From contig NZ_JBBCAT010000001.1 in the NCBI RefSeq assembly GCF_037203705.1, positions 1,647,418-1,711,417 on the forward strand: 64,000 nucleotides of DNA. The letters are read 5' to 3'. This DNA is from Prosthecomicrobium sp. N25. Lineage in GTDB: Bacteria; Pseudomonadota; Alphaproteobacteria; Rhizobiales; Ancalomicrobiaceae. The notes beneath the pieces are model-generated. The model had not been told where the DNA came from. It did not search any database and worked only from the letters and a program-made list of their open reading frames with translations. The position numbers and the translations under genes are program-made. Below, piece by piece: positions 19,339 to 29,163 of this stretch; position 1 is the stretch's first letter; each line of letters starts with the position of its first letter.

Positions 19339-20379
19339 ATGACCACGCCCAAACGGCTCGTTTCCGGCGAGAAGCGCGAGGAGGACTTCGACGCCACCCT
19401 GCGCCCGCAGACGCTCGGCGACTTCGTCGGCCAGGCCCAGGCGCGCGAGAACATGAAGGTCTTCATCGAGGCCGCCAAGGCGCGGCGCGAGGCGCTCGAC
19501 CACGTGCTCTTCGTCGGCCCGCCCGGCCTCGGCAAGACGACGCTCGCCCAGATCGTCTCGCGCGAGCTCGGCGTCAACTTCCGGGCCACCTCCGGACCCG
19601 TCATCGCCAAGGCGGGCGACCTCGCCGCGCTCCTCACCAACCTGGAGGAGCGCGACGTCCTCTTCATCGACGAGATCCACCGCCTGAACCCGGCCGTCGA
19701 GGAGATCCTCTACCCGGCCATGGAGGACTACCAGCTCGACCTCATCATCGGGGAGGGCCCGGCGGCCCGCTCGGTCCGCATCGACCTCGCCAAGTTCACG
19801 CTCGTGGGGGCCACGACCCGCCTCGGGCTCCTGACGACGCCGCTGCGCGACCGGTTCGGCATCCCGATCCGCCTCAACTTCTACACCGTGCAGGAACTCG
19901 AGCTGATCGTCACCCGCGGTGCCCGCATCATGGGCATCGGCATCACGCCGGAAGGCGCCAACGAGGTGGCGCGCCGGTCGCGCGGCACGCCCCGGATCGC
20001 CGGCCGGCTCCTGCGCCGGGTGCGCGACTTCACGGTGGTGGGCGGGAAGGACCGCATCGACCGCCAATCCGCCGACGTGGCGCTCCGCCGCCTCGAGGTG
20101 GACGAGGCCGGGCTCGACCAGCTGGACCGGCGATACCTGACCGTCATCGCCGTCTCGTTCGCGGGCGGACCGGTGGGGATCGAGACGATCGCTGCCGCGC
20201 TCTCCGAGCCGCGCGACGCGATCGAGGAGATCGTCGAGCCATACCTGATCCAGCAGGGCTTCGTCATGCGCACGCCGCGCGGCCGCGTCCTGACGCCCGC
20301 CGCCTTCCGGCACATGGGCCTGCCCGTTCCGACCGGCCGGCCGGAGCAGATGCCGCTGTTCGGCGCCGAGGAGGACTGA
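19339..20379 (+). CDS. ruvB: Holliday junction branch migration ATPase RuvB
   Basis: RuvB is the hexameric AAA+ motor that drives branch migration with RuvA. The 346-residue protein has [19 protein letters not shown] near residues 21-39, Walker [12 protein letters not shown] near 61-71, Walker [11 protein letters not shown], sensor region [12 protein letters not shown], and a winged-helix C-terminus ([17 protein letters not shown]). The start ATG at 19339 is typical for the family. It must use its own promoter in the short gap after the divergent Uma2 gene. Confidence 0.96.
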   Translation: MTTPKRLVSGEKREEDFDATLRPQTLGDFVGQAQARENMKVFIEAAKARREALDHVLFVGPPGLGKTTLAQIVSRELGVNFRATSGPVIAKAGDLAALLTNLEERDVLFIDEIHRLNPAVEEILYPAMEDYQLDLIIGEGPAARSVRIDLAKFTLVGATTRLGLLTTPLRDRFGIPIRLNFYTVQELELIVTRGARIMGIGITPEGANEVARRSRGTPRIAGRLLRRVRDFTVVGGKDRIDRQSADVALRRLEVDEAGLDQLDRRYLTVIAVSFAGGPVGIETIAAALSEPRDAIEEIVEPYLIQQGFVMRTPRGRVLTPAAFRHMGLPVPTGRPEQMPLFGAEED

Positions 20380-20449
20380 GGGCGCGGGAGGCGACGAGGG
20401 GCCGGCCGGTCGCTATACTCATCGACCCTCCTCGTCCCGGTGCTCCTTC

Positions 20450-21193
20450 ATGCTGACCCTCATCTTCGACCTCGACGGCACCGTCTCGGACACCGAGGAG
20501 GTCCATCGGCGCGCCTACAACGAGGCCTTCGAGGCCGAGAAGCTCGGCTGGAACTGGACGCCGGAGCTCTACGGCCGGCTCCTCGCCGTGACGGGGGGCA
20601 AGGACCGGATCCGCCACTACGTCGAACGCTACGATGCGGCGGGCGGACCGCGCATGCTGGCGCGGATCGACCGGATCTACGAGACCAAGACCGCGCGATA
20701 CCAGGCGCTCGTCGAGGCCGGCGAGGCGAAGCTTCGCCCGGGCGTGGCCCGTCTCGTCCGCGAGGCCGGCGCGGCAGGCGTCCGGCTCGCCCTGGCGGCC
20801 TCGGCGAGCCTGCCCAACGCGGTCTCGATCCTGCGTTCCGGCTTCGGGCCGAGCGGCGACGACCTCTTCGCCGAGATCGTCACGGGCGAGCAGGTCCGGC
20901 GCAAGAAGCCGGCCCCGGACGTCTACGCGCTCGCGCTCGAACGGCTCGGGGTCGACCCGGACGCCGCGGTCGCCATCGAGGATTCGCTGAACGGCCTCAA
21001 GGCGGCGACCGCCGCCGGCATCCGGACCGTCGTCACGCCGTCCACCTATACGCGGGACGAGCCCTTCTTCGGCGCCCTGGCGGTGCTCTCCGACCTGGGC
21101 GAGCCCGGGCGGCCCTACCGCCACATCGCCGGCGCGGGGGGCGGCGAGGCGATGGTGACCCTCGCGGCGCTCGACCGGTGGCGGAAGGGCTGA
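20450..21193 (+). CDS. HAD-family sugar-phosphate phosphatase, CbbY-like
   Basis: This 247-residue haloacid dehalogenase superfamily hydrolase has nucleophile motif FDLDGTVSDTEEVHRR with D7 and D9, a helical cap domain, ALAASASL (motif II), RRKKPAPDVYALALERLG (motif III lysine), and AIEDSLNGLKAATAAG (motif IV). The cap and SDTEEVHRRAYNEAF resemble CbbY, which removes xylulose-1,5-bisphosphate. No Calvin-cycle genes are in this window, so a general sugar-phosphate or damaged-metabolite phosphatase is an alternative. Confidence 0.85.
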   Translation: MLTLIFDLDGTVSDTEEVHRRAYNEAFEAEKLGWNWTPELYGRLLAVTGGKDRIRHYVERYDAAGGPRMLARIDRIYETKTARYQALVEAGEAKLRPGVARLVREAGAAGVRLALAASASLPNAVSILRSGFGPSGDDLFAEIVTGEQVRRKKPAPDVYALALERLGVDPDAAVAIEDSLNGLKAATAAGIRTVVTPSTYTRDEPFFGALAVLSDLGEPGRPYRHIAGAGGGEAMVTLAALDRWRKG

Positions 21194-21244
21194 GCCGTCC
21201 GGCCGCCTTGACCGGCCCGCGCGGGAGCCGCATGACTTCGGGCC

Positions 21245-21703
21245 ATGACCGCCCCGCATGACCCCGAGTCCCTGGTCGCCGGCCGCCTCGGCCCCGACGG
21301 GCACTGCCTGCCCGTCCGCATCTACTACGAGGACACCGACGCCGGGGGGATCGTCTACCACGCCGCCTACGTGCGCTTCATGGAGCGCGGCCGCACCGAT
21401 TTCCTGCGCCACCTCGGCGTCCGCCAATCGGAGGCGTCCGCAGGGCCCGAGGGGGTCTTCTTCGCCGTCCGCCACATGGAGATCGACTTCCTGAAGCCGG
21501 CCCGGCTCGACGACCTCGTCGAGGTGCGCACGGCGCTCCGGGAGATCGGCGGCGCCCGCCTCGTACTCGCGCAGAGCGTCCGGATCGGGGCGGAGATCCT
21601 GGTGTCCGCCAAGGTGACGATCGCGGCGCTGGGCAAGACGGGACGCCCCCGACGTATTCCCGAGGCCGTGCGGGCCGCCTTCGCCAGGTTCGCCTCGGTC
21701 TGA
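21245..21703 (+). CDS. ybgC: Tol-Pal system-associated acyl-CoA thioesterase YbgC
   Basis: This 152-residue hotdog-fold thioesterase is normally first in the Tol-Pal gene cluster. The active-site motif YYEDTDAGGIVYHAAYVRFMER is at residues about 27-48. It hydrolyses acyl-CoA or acyl-ACP near the inner membrane in characterised members. Here it is separated from tolQ by two unrelated genes and two repeat copies (21902-25033), an unusual break in the order. Confidence 0.92.
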   Translation: MTAPHDPESLVAGRLGPDGHCLPVRIYYEDTDAGGIVYHAAYVRFMERGRTDFLRHLGVRQSEASAGPEGVFFAVRHMEIDFLKPARLDDLVEVRTALREIGGARLVLAQSVRIGAEILVSAKVTIAALGKTGRPRRIPEAVRAAFARFASV

Positions 21704-21901
21704 GCGCCAAGGCCGATGCGGGGACCGAGATCCCCGCCGTCATGGCGGCGATCCGACACTCGCGAACCGTGACGCCGGGTGAGGACCGAATCCGTACGAA
21801 TCTTCGCAAGCTGCGCAGCCTGCTTCTTTTTTGCTCGAATTTCAGATGTATAGATTCTCCCCGGGCGCAGGATCGGACGCGCCCGCGACGGAGAGAGAAG
21901 C

Positions 21902-22936
21902 ATGAAGGCCATCGACTGGCTGAAGTCGCCGCTCTACGCGGCCGAGATCCTCGGGTCGGCCAAGTCCTTCCGGCACAATCCCATCCTGGGCAATGCCCGG
22001 CTGAACGAGATGGGGCTGCACAAGCGCCGGGTCGAGCTCGCCGCCCGCATGGCCGAGCGCCGCCGCGCCGCGCTGGCCGCGGCCGTGCCCGCCGAGGACC
22101 GGGCGGCCTTCGATCGCGACGGCTTCCTGATCAAGCCCGATTTCCTGCCCGCCGACGCCTTCGCGCGCCTGAAGGACCGGCTGTACAATCAGGAATTCGA
22201 GGCCCGTGAGATGCGCCAGGGCCAGACCGTGACGCGGATGATCCCGCTCGATGCGCGGACGCTGCCGCAGATCCCCGAGGCCGCCCATGTGGTGCGCAAC
22301 GATCTGGTCCGGTCGACCATGCGCTACGTCGCCTCGACGGGCGGCACGCCGGTCTACCACCTGCAGACCGTCATCGCCGAGCCCGAGCGCGGCAAGGCCG
22401 ACCCGCAGACAGAGCTCCACTCCGACACCTTCCACCCCACCGCCAAGGTCTGGCTCTTCCTGCAGGACGTCGGCCCGGAGGACGGTCCGTTCCTGTACGC
22501 CCCCGGGTCCCACCGCCTGACGCCGGAGCGGCTCGCCTGGGAGTACGAGCAGAGCCTGACCGCCGGCCGCGACAAGCGGGCCCACCATGCGCTCGGCTCG
22601 TTCCGGGTCCGGCCGGAGGACTTCGCCCGCTTCGACTACGCGCCGCCGCGTCAGGTCACCGTGGCCGCCAACACGCTCGTCTATGCCGACACCTACGGTT
22701 TCCACGCCCGCTCGGTCAGCACCCGGCCGACGCTGCGCATGGAGATCCACGGCTACCTGCGCCGCAATCCCTTCCTGCCCTTCGTAGGGCTCGACCCGCT
22801 CGGCATCCCGGGTGTCGCCGAGCGCCAGCTCGACATCTATCTCGCCTGGTGCGACCTGCGCGAGAAGGTGACGGGTCGGCGCAATGTCTGGCGCCCGGTC
22901 GGCAAGGTGACGCCGGCCTCGCCGGCCCATGTCTGA
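21902..22936 (+). CDS. Phytanoyl-CoA dioxygenase (PhyH) family protein
   Basis: This 344-residue Fe(II)/2-oxoglutarate oxygenase is of the PhyH superfamily. The metal facial triad appears as LHSDTFHP (H173, D175) and GFHARS (H268), and downstream RPTLRMEI may supply the 2OG-binding arginine. The N-terminal 70 residues are an extra helical region before DRDGFLIKPDFLPADAF. The substrate is unknown. It is followed after 94 bases by an acyl-CoA ligase on the same strand, suggesting oxidation of an acid that is then activated, or the reverse. A TATAGA -10-like element occurs near 21846. Confidence 0.83.
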   Translation: MKAIDWLKSPLYAAEILGSAKSFRHNPILGNARLNEMGLHKRRVELAARMAERRRAALAAAVPAEDRAAFDRDGFLIKPDFLPADAFARLKDRLYNQEFEAREMRQGQTVTRMIPLDARTLPQIPEAAHVVRNDLVRSTMRYVASTGGTPVYHLQTVIAEPERGKADPQTELHSDTFHPTAKVWLFLQDVGPEDGPFLYAPGSHRLTPERLAWEYEQSLTAGRDKRAHHALGSFRVRPEDFARFDYAPPRQVTVAANTLVYADTYGFHARSVSTRPTLRMEIHGYLRRNPFLPFVGLDPLGIPGVAERQLDIYLAWCDLREKVTGRRNVWRPVGKVTPASPAHV

Positions 22937-23030
22937 GGGCAAGGGCATCCGTCTTCGGGAGGATTGAACTCCGGCGCGCTCTCCGGTCTATTCGCCGCCG
23001 ATTGGCCCGGACAGACCACAGGGGACCGCC

Positions 23031-24665
23031 ATGCCCGCCTCGCCGAACTGGTATTCGATCGATCTCGACAAGAACCCGGCCAACCACCAGCCCCTGACGC
23101 CGCTCACCTTCCTGGAGCGCGCCGCCAAGGTCTTCCCGGATCGGGTCGCGATCCTGCACGGGCAGTCCCGGACGACCTACGCCGAGATGTACGCGCGCGC
23201 CCGCCGCCTCGCCTCGGCGCTGGAACGGCGCGGCATCGGCACCGGCGACACCGTCTCGGTGATGCTCTCCAACACGCCCCCGATGCTCGAGGCGCACTAC
23301 GGCGTGCCGATGTGCGGCGCGGTCCTGAACACGCTCAACACCCGGCTCGACGCGGCCATCATCGCCTTCTCGCTCGACCACGCCGACACCAAGGTCCTCA
23401 TCACCGACCGCGAGTATGCCAAGACGGTCAAGGAGGCGCTCGCGCTCTGCCAGGCGAAGCCGATCGTCATCGACTACGACGATCCGGAGTTCCCGCAGAC
23501 GGGGGAGTGGCTCGGCGACATCGAGTACGAGGCCTTCCTGGCGACCGGCGATCCGGACTACGCCTGGAAGATGCCCGGGGACGAGTGGGACGCCATCTCG
23601 CTCAACTACACCTCCGGCACGACCGGCAACCCGAAGGGCGTCGTCTATCACCACCGCGGCGCCTCCCTGCTCGCCCAGGGCAACGTCATCACGGCGTCGA
23701 TGAAGAAGCATCCGGTCTATCTCTGGACCCTGCCGATGTTCCACTGCAACGGCTGGTGCTTCACCTGGTCGATCTCGGTCGTCGCCGGCACCCACGTGTG
23801 CCTGCGCTGGGTCCGCTCCAAGGCGATCTGGGAGGCGCTGGCCGAGCACGGCGTCACCCACCTCTGCGGCGCCCCGATCGTCATGTCGACCATCCTCAAC
23901 GCCCCCGCCGAGGAGAAGCGGGCGCTTCCCCAGACGGTGGAGTTCTTCACCGCCGCGGCGCCGCCCCCCGAGGCCGTGCTCGCCGCGATGGCGGCGTCCG
24001 GTTTCAACGTCACCCACCTCTACGGCCTGACCGAGACCTACGGCCCCGCCGTGGTCAACGACTGGAAGGCCGAATGGGACGCGCTCGAGCCCGCCGCGCG
24101 CGCCGGCCGGAAGGCCCGGCAGGGCGTGCGCTACGGGGCTCTCGAGGCCCTGACGGTGATGAACCCCGAGACCATGGAACCGGTGCCCCACGACGGGGAG
24201 ACCATGGGCGAGGTCATGTTCCGCGGCAACGTGGTCATGAAGGGCTACCTGAAGAACCGCAAGGCCACCGAGGAGGCGTTCCGGGGCGGCTGGTTCCACT
24301 CCGGCGACCTCGGCGTCATGCATCCCGACGGCTACATCCAGCTCAAGGACCGCTCCAAGGACATCATCATCTCGGGCGGCGAGAACATCTCCTCCATCGA
24401 GGTGGAGGACACGCTCTACAAGCACCCGGCCGTCCAGGCCGCCGCCGTCGTCGCCAAGCCGGACGAGAAGTGGGGCGAGACGCCCTGCGCCTTCGTCGAG
24501 CTGAAGCCCGGCCAGGAGGCGAGCGCCGACGACATCATCCACTGGTGCCGCCAGCACCTCGCCGCTTTCAAGTGCCCGCGCACCGTCGTCTTCTCGGAGT
24601 TGCCGAAGACCTCGACCGGCAAGATCCAGAAGTTCAAGCTGCGCGAGTTGGCCAAGGAGGTGTGA
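23031..24665 (+). CDS. Acyl-CoA ligase, AMP-binding (DmdB/medium-chain type)
   Basis: This 544-residue ANL-superfamily ligase activates a carboxylic acid as acyl-AMP, then CoA thioester. Motifs: P-loop NYTSGTTGNPKGVVYHHRG near residues 188-206, HLYGLTETYGPAV near 326-338, WFHSGDLGVMHPDGYIQLKD near 422-441, and the catalytic lysine region KTSTGKIQKF near the end. The N-terminal NWYSIDLDKNPANHQPLTPL resembles ligases of the DmdB and short/medium-chain group. The exact acid is not determinable. It lies with the PhyH gene in an insertion between ybgC and tolQ, and a dispersed repeat follows about 100 bases downstream. Confidence 0.88.
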   Translation: MPASPNWYSIDLDKNPANHQPLTPLTFLERAAKVFPDRVAILHGQSRTTYAEMYARARRLASALERRGIGTGDTVSVMLSNTPPMLEAHYGVPMCGAVLNTLNTRLDAAIIAFSLDHADTKVLITDREYAKTVKEALALCQAKPIVIDYDDPEFPQTGEWLGDIEYEAFLATGDPDYAWKMPGDEWDAISLNYTSGTTGNPKGVVYHHRGASLLAQGNVITASMKKHPVYLWTLPMFHCNGWCFTWSISVVAGTHVCLRWVRSKAIWEALAEHGVTHLCGAPIVMSTILNAPAEEKRALPQTVEFFTAAAPPPEAVLAAMAASGFNVTHLYGLTETYGPAVVNDWKAEWDALEPAARAGRKARQGVRYGALEALTVMNPETMEPVPHDGETMGEVMFRGNVVMKGYLKNRKATEEAFRGGWFHSGDLGVMHPDGYIQLKDRSKDIIISGGENISSIEVEDTLYKHPAVQAAAVVAKPDEKWGETPCAFVELKPGQEASADDIIHWCRQHLAAFKCPRTVVFSELPKTSTGKIQKFKLRELAKEV

Positions 24666-24762
24666 GGCGGGTCCGGGCTCGGTGCTGTGCCGGTGTGGAC
24701 CTCGGGTCGCGGGCCCTGCGCCCCGTGGTGTGGACCCCGTTCAGTCCCCATCCCTTTCACGC

Positions 24763-24890
24763 GCATCCCCGGACAAGGTGCGGGACGCGCCGCAGATCCG
24801 GGCCCCAGCGCCGGCCGCGATCCGCAGCGCTGCGGAGCATGGAGAACGCTGGCCCCCGGCTCTCCGCTGCGCTCCGGCCGGGGATGCGGG
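24763..24890 (+). repeat. Dispersed intergenic repeat, copy B
   Basis: It has the same block order as copy A: catccccggacaaggtg, cgccgcagatccgggcc, gcgatccgcagcgctgcgg, then gctccggccggggatgcgg. It is in the same orientation as copy A and sits between the acyl-CoA ligase and tolQ. The terminal blocks ccccggacaa and ccggccgggga give partial self-complementarity. Confidence 0.75.
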
Positions 24891-24972
24891 GGAGTGATCG
24901 TGCCGGGGATGCGGGGTAGGGGGCGTGCCGCTCGCCCCTGCGGCCGTGTACGGGGGTGTGACCGTTCCTCCT

Positions 24973-25033
24973 CATCCCCGGACAGGGCGCGGATGCGCCG
25001 CCGATCCGGGCCGGCGCGGGCCGCGATCCGCGG
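24973..25033 (+). repeat. Dispersed intergenic repeat, truncated copy C
   Basis: Only the left part of the unit is present: catccccggacagggcgc, gccgccgatccgggcc, gccgcgatccgcgg. It follows copy B by about 80 bases in the same orientation, so this gap holds a tandem of one full and one partial element. Confidence 0.65.
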
Positions 25034-25254
25034 CTGCCCCGTGCTGCGATGCAACACCTTCACTCTTCTTTAACCTTGACAAGGGCTTGCTGCGGGTAAG
25101 CGGACTTTACGAGTCCTTGTTTGGCCATATTCGCCGGGCAGGAAAGTCGGCGCGCGACGTAGGGTTTTCGAGGGCTGCCGCCCGCCCGCTGCCGCTCGCC
25201 CCTTCCCCTCCGGACCACGAGGGACGCGCCGCCCGCGGCGGCTCCAGGAGATCC
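25034..25254 (+). promoter_or_regulatory. tolQ upstream region
   Basis: About 220 bases between the repeat copies and tolQ. The stretch near 25060-25135 is clearly more AT-rich than its surroundings and contains TTGACA at 25076-25081, a possible -35, but no good -10 follows at 16-18 bases. AGGAG just before 25255 is the tolQ ribosome-binding site. The whole ligase-tolQ gap (24666-25254, 589 bases) contains no gene that can be supported. Confidence 0.4.
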
Positions 25255-25974
25255 ATGTCCATGCCAGAGGTTACCCAGGTCGCCCTGACGGCCCCGAGCG
25301 CCTCGATCTCGCTGCTCGCGCTCTTCCTCAACGCCCATCTGGTGGTGAAGGTGGTGATGCTGGGCCTCCTCTCCGCCTCGGTCTGGTGCTGGGCCATCGT
25401 CATCGACAAGATCCTGCTCTACGGCCGCACCCGCCGGCAGATGGACGCCTTCGAGCAGGTCTTCTGGTCGGGCCAGAGCCTCGAGGAGCTCTACCGCACC
25501 CTCTCCACCCGCACGTCCAACGGCATGGCCGGCATCTTCGTCGCCGCCATGCGCGAGTGGAAGCGCAGCCACGAGGGCGGCCGCGCCGCGATCGGCTCGC
25601 TGGAGACCCGCATCGACAAGGTCATGGACGTGACCATCATGCGCGAACTGGAGCGGCTGCAGTCGAAGCTGCTGGTGCTCGCGACGATCGGCTCCGCCTC
25701 GCCCTTCATCGGCCTCTTCGGCACGGTCTGGGGCATCATGACGGCCTTCCAGGGCATCGCCGCCTCCAAGAACACGTCGCTCGCGGTCGTCGCCCCCGGC
25801 ATCGCGGAGGCGCTCTTCGCCACCGCCATCGGCCTCGTCGCCGCGATTCCCGCGGTCATCGCCTACAACAAGCTCTCCTCCGATTCGGCGGCGCTCGGCG
25901 CCCGGCTCGAGACCTTCGCGGACGAGTTCTCCGCGATCCTCTCGCGCCAGATCGATGAGCGGCAGGCGGCCTGA
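25255..25974 (+). CDS. tolQ: Tol-Pal system proton channel subunit TolQ
   Basis: TolQ forms the inner-membrane stator with TolR, energising outer-membrane constriction at division. The 239-residue protein has three membrane helices (about residues 18-45, 137-160, 175-198). Core motifs are ATIGSASPFIGLFGTVWGIM near 142-161 and GIAEALFATAIGLVAAIPAVIAYN near 181-204. The ATG at 25255 has AGGAG eight bases upstream and is preferred over earlier in-frame codons. tolR follows after 12 bases. Confidence 0.95.
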   Translation: MSMPEVTQVALTAPSASISLLALFLNAHLVVKVVMLGLLSASVWCWAIVIDKILLYGRTRRQMDAFEQVFWSGQSLEELYRTLSTRTSNGMAGIFVAAMREWKRSHEGGRAAIGSLETRIDKVMDVTIMRELERLQSKLLVLATIGSASPFIGLFGTVWGIMTAFQGIAASKNTSLAVVAPGIAEALFATAIGLVAAIPAVIAYNKLSSDSAALGARLETFADEFSAILSRQIDERQAA

Positions 25975-25986
25975 GGAGCGCACCCC

Positions 25987-26442
25987 ATGGGCATGTCGGT
26001 CGGATCGGGCGGCGAGAAGGGCGGGCGGCGTCGCCGCCGCACCGCGCGCGCCAACGTCATGAGCGAGATCAACATGACGCCGTTCATCGACGTCATGCTG
26101 GTGCTGCTCATCATCTTCATGGTCGCCGCCCCGCTGATGACGACGGGCGTGCCGATCGACCTGCCGGAGAGCAAGGCCAAGCCGCTCGAGGGCCTGACCC
26201 AGCCGATCATGATCTCGGTCGACGCCAAGGGGCAGATCTACCTGCAGGACAAGCCGATGAAGATCGAGGACCTGATCCCGACCCTGCAGGCCGCCGCCAA
26301 GAACGGCGCCGACGAACGGATCTACGTGCGCGGCGACAAGGCCGCCGACTACGGCGCCGTGATCAAGGTCATGGGCCGCCTGAACCAGGCCGGCTTCAAG
26401 AAGATCGGCCTCGTCTCGACCGAGGAGGTGGCGGCGCGGTGA
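25987..26442 (+). CDS. tolR: Tol-Pal system protein TolR
   Basis: This 151-residue ExbD/TolR family protein has one membrane helix (about residues 33-52) containing the proton-carrying aspartate in SEINMTPFIDVMLVLLIIF, then a periplasmic domain ending in the typical KVMGRLNQAGFKKIGLVS. It is translationally coupled to tolA through a GTGA overlap. Confidence 0.95.
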   Translation: MGMSVGSGGEKGGRRRRRTARANVMSEINMTPFIDVMLVLLIIFMVAAPLMTTGVPIDLPESKAKPLEGLTQPIMISVDAKGQIYLQDKPMKIEDLIPTLQAAAKNGADERIYVRGDKAADYGAVIKVMGRLNQAGFKKIGLVSTEEVAAR

Positions 26443-27479
26443 AGGTCGGGCTCCCCGCATCGGTCGCGCTTCACGCGGCGTTGCTCGCCTGGGCGGTGCT
26501 GTCGCTCCCGGGCCGGGACGACATGGCCAAGCCCGTGGTGGACGCCCTGCCGGTCGAGTTCGTGCCCCTCTCGGAGGCGACCAGCCTGCGGCTCGGCGAC
26601 AAGACCGCCAAGCCGAAGGAGGAGATCGTCGAGAAGACCACGGCGCAAGCCTCCAAGGACAGGGACGGCAAGCGCGAGGGCACCTCCAAGCAGGAGGAGC
26701 CGCCGCCCGCCCCGCCCGAGCAGAAGCCCCAGGAGGTCGCCGCCCTCCCCAAGGAGGAGCCGAAGCCGCCCGCGCCGAAGCCCCCCGAGACGAAGCCCGT
26801 CGCCAGGCCCGAGCCGCCGAAGGAGCCGGAGCCCGACAAGCCGAAGGAGGCCGAGAAGGCCAAGGACCTCGGCGAGGGCAAGAAACCCGACGTCAAGGAG
26901 CCGCCGAAGGACCAGAAGGCGCTCGAGAAGGCCATCGAGAAGGCCGAGAAGGAACCGCCGAAGAAGGAACCGGAGAAGAAGCCGGAGCCTCCGAAGCCGG
27001 TCGAGAAGAAGCCCGAGCCGGTCAAGACCGCCGCCGTGCAGCCCGCTCAGCCCTCCCAGACCAAGAGCCAGTTCGACTCCCGCGAGATCTCCGACATTCT
27101 CAACCGCAACAAGACCGGCACCGCCGCCTCGACCACCCCGCGGACCGCCTCGCTCGGCACCGCCACGGGACAGAATTCGGCCGTGAAGATGACGCAGAAC
27201 GAGGTCGACGCCCTGGTCGCGCAGATCAAGAAGTGCTGGAACCCGCCGATCGGCGCCTCCGAGGCCAACCTCAAGGTCACCATGCGCTTCGCCCTCAATC
27301 AGGACGGCTCCGTCAGCGGCCGCCCGCAACCCATCGAGGCCCCGGCTCACCCGCTGGGGGTCAGCCTCGCCCGGAGCGCCGAACGCGCCATCCTGCAATG
27401 CGGCCCCTACAAGCTGCCCGCCGACAAGTACCAGGCCTGGGCCGACGTCGCCGCGACCTTCGATCCCAAGGACCTATGA
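26439..27479 (+). CDS. tolA: Tol-Pal system protein TolA
   Basis: TolA spans the periplasm from the TolQR motor to Pal and TolB. The 346-residue protein starts from GTG overlapping the tolR stop. A single membrane helix occupies residues 5-24. Residues about 60-200 are a K/E/P-rich extended region with many repeated KPP and EKK units, lower in alanine than the enterobacterial helical TolA domain. The C-terminal domain starts near 240 (KMTQNEVDALVAQIKKCWNP) and has the cysteine pair typical of TolA III (KKCWNP and LQCGPYKLP). Confidence 0.9.
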   Translation: MKVGLPASVALHAALLAWAVLSLPGRDDMAKPVVDALPVEFVPLSEATSLRLGDKTAKPKEEIVEKTTAQASKDRDGKREGTSKQEEPPPAPPEQKPQEVAALPKEEPKPPAPKPPETKPVARPEPPKEPEPDKPKEAEKAKDLGEGKKPDVKEPPKDQKALEKAIEKAEKEPPKKEPEKKPEPPKPVEKKPEPVKTAAVQPAQPSQTKSQFDSREISDILNRNKTGTAASTTPRTASLGTATGQNSAVKMTQNEVDALVAQIKKCWNPPIGASEANLKVTMRFALNQDGSVSGRPQPIEAPAHPLGVSLARSAERAILQCGPYKLPADKYQAWADVAATFDPKDL

Positions 27480-27524
27480 CGGCCGCCCCTGGTTCGGCCG
27501 CGTGACCCACGACGAGGACATCCG

Positions 27525-28919
27525 ATGATGCCTGATCCCGACGACATGCTCCGACGGCCGCTCCCGGCCCTCGCCGCCCTGCCCGCGAACCGCCGCGTCG
27601 TTCTCCGCGCGCTCGGCGCCATGCTCGCCACCACGGGCATCGCAGCGGGCCTGTCGGTCGCCCCGACCCCGGCGAGCGCCCAGTTGCGCATCACCATCAC
27701 GCCTGGACAGCCCTTCTCGCCCATGCCGATCGCCGTGCCGATCTTCTCCGGCGACAGCCAGCTCGGCGCCGAGGTCGCCCGCATCGTCGCCGCCGACCTG
27801 AAGACCTCCGGCTACTTCGCCCCCGTCGACCCGGCCGGCCACATCGACAAGGTTGTCGGCGCTGGCGAGATGCCGAACTTCAACAACTGGCGCCCCCTCA
27901 ACATTCAGGCCCTGATCGCCGGTACGGTGACCGACCAGGGCGGCCAGGTGACCGCGCAGGTTCGCGTCTGGGACGTCGCCACCGGCCAGCAGCTCGTCGG
28001 CCAGCAATTCGCCACCTCGCGCGACAACGTCCGCCGCCTCGCCCACATCGTCGCCGACGCCGCCTATTCGCAGCTCACCGGCTTCAAGGGCATGTTCGAC
28101 AGCCGCGTCGTCTTCGTCGACGAATCCGGCCCCAAGAACAACCGGGTGAAGCGCCTTGCCATCATGGACTGGGACGGGCAGGGGGTCCGCTACCTGACCC
28201 GCGGCCAGGAACTCGTCCTGACCCCGCGCTTCTCCCCCTCGGCCCAGCAGATCGCGTACATGGCCTACGGCCAGGGCGACCCCAAGGTGTTCCTGCTCAA
28301 CGTCGCCAACGGGGCGCGCCAGCTCGTCGGCGACTTCCCGTCAATGACCTTCTCGCCGCGCTTCTCGCCCGACGGCGGCCGCCTCGTCCTCTCCCTGCAG
28401 AAGGACGGCGACGCCAACGTCTACGTCATGGACCTCGGCAGCCGGCAGGTGCGTGCGCTGACCCAGGGCGCCTCCATCGACACCTCGCCGTCCTTCTCGC
28501 CGGACGGCGGCCAGATCGTCTTCGAATCGGACCGCGGCGGCTCCCAGCAGCTCTACGTGATGGGCGCCGACGGCTCCAACGTCCGCCGCATCTCCTTCGG
28601 CTCCGGGCGCTACTCCACGCCCGTCTGGTCGCCCGACCCGGACAACAGCTACATCGCCTTCACCAAGCAGGAGGGCGGCTCCTTCAAGATCGGCGTGATG
28701 AAGCCGGACGGCTCCGGCGAGCGGACCCTGACCGAGGGCTACCACAACGAGGGCCCGACCTGGTCTCCGAACGGGCGCTACGTGATGTTCTTCCGCGAGT
28801 CGGGCGGCCCCTCAGGCGGCCCCGGCCTGTGGCTCGCCGACGTCACCGGCAACGTGCTCAGCCAGATCCGCACCCCCGCCTTCGCCTCCGATCCGGCCTG
28901 GTCCCCGCTCCTCAGGTGA
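27525..28919 (+). CDS. tolB: Tol-Pal system protein TolB
   Basis: This periplasmic 464-residue protein has an N-terminal TolB domain (about residues 55-180) and a C-terminal WD40-like beta-propeller built of repeats such as [36 protein letters not shown] and [16 protein letters not shown]. The leader contains [17 protein letters not shown], which has twin arginines followed by a hydrophobic stretch, so export by Tat rather than Sec is possible. Start 27525 has gagga upstream; ATG 27528 is equally possible. Confidence 0.93.
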   Translation: MMPDPDDMLRRPLPALAALPANRRVVLRALGAMLATTGIAAGLSVAPTPASAQLRITITPGQPFSPMPIAVPIFSGDSQLGAEVARIVAADLKTSGYFAPVDPAGHIDKVVGAGEMPNFNNWRPLNIQALIAGTVTDQGGQVTAQVRVWDVATGQQLVGQQFATSRDNVRRLAHIVADAAYSQLTGFKGMFDSRVVFVDESGPKNNRVKRLAIMDWDGQGVRYLTRGQELVLTPRFSPSAQQIAYMAYGQGDPKVFLLNVANGARQLVGDFPSMTFSPRFSPDGGRLVLSLQKDGDANVYVMDLGSRQVRALTQGASIDTSPSFSPDGGQIVFESDRGGSQQLYVMGADGSNVRRISFGSGRYSTPVWSPDPDNSYIAFTKQEGGSFKIGVMKPDGSGERTLTEGYHNEGPTWSPNGRYVMFFRESGGPSGGPGLWLADVTGNVLSQIRTPAFASDPAWSPLLR

Positions 28920-29163
28920 CGGCGGCCCTGCGGCCGGGCCACGACTGCGCGGACGCGCCCTGGGCTGGCCCGCCCCGCGCCCTGTGCTGATCCGGCAACA
29001 CCCGGATTCGGTCCCCGGAGCGGCCCGGAACCGCCCCGCGCCTGTCACCATTCGAACACAGTCCAGGATCATCCAAGATCAGGACCAAGAGAGATTCCGG
29101 TGAAGTTAAAGTAACCTTTCGTTCACCACGTCTCTCTACACAGGGTTAACCAGGGTGCGTTAG

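Noticed and set aside
25076-25104. Strong sigma70 promoter for tolQ at TTGACA 25076
   Set aside because: The -35 word is perfect, but no acceptable -10 hexamer follows at 16-18 bases, so it is only noted as a possible -35.
29090-29160. CtrA box before pal
   Set aside because: TTAA words occur, but none has a second TTAA at 7 bases; the nearest pair is TTAA-N10-TTAG.
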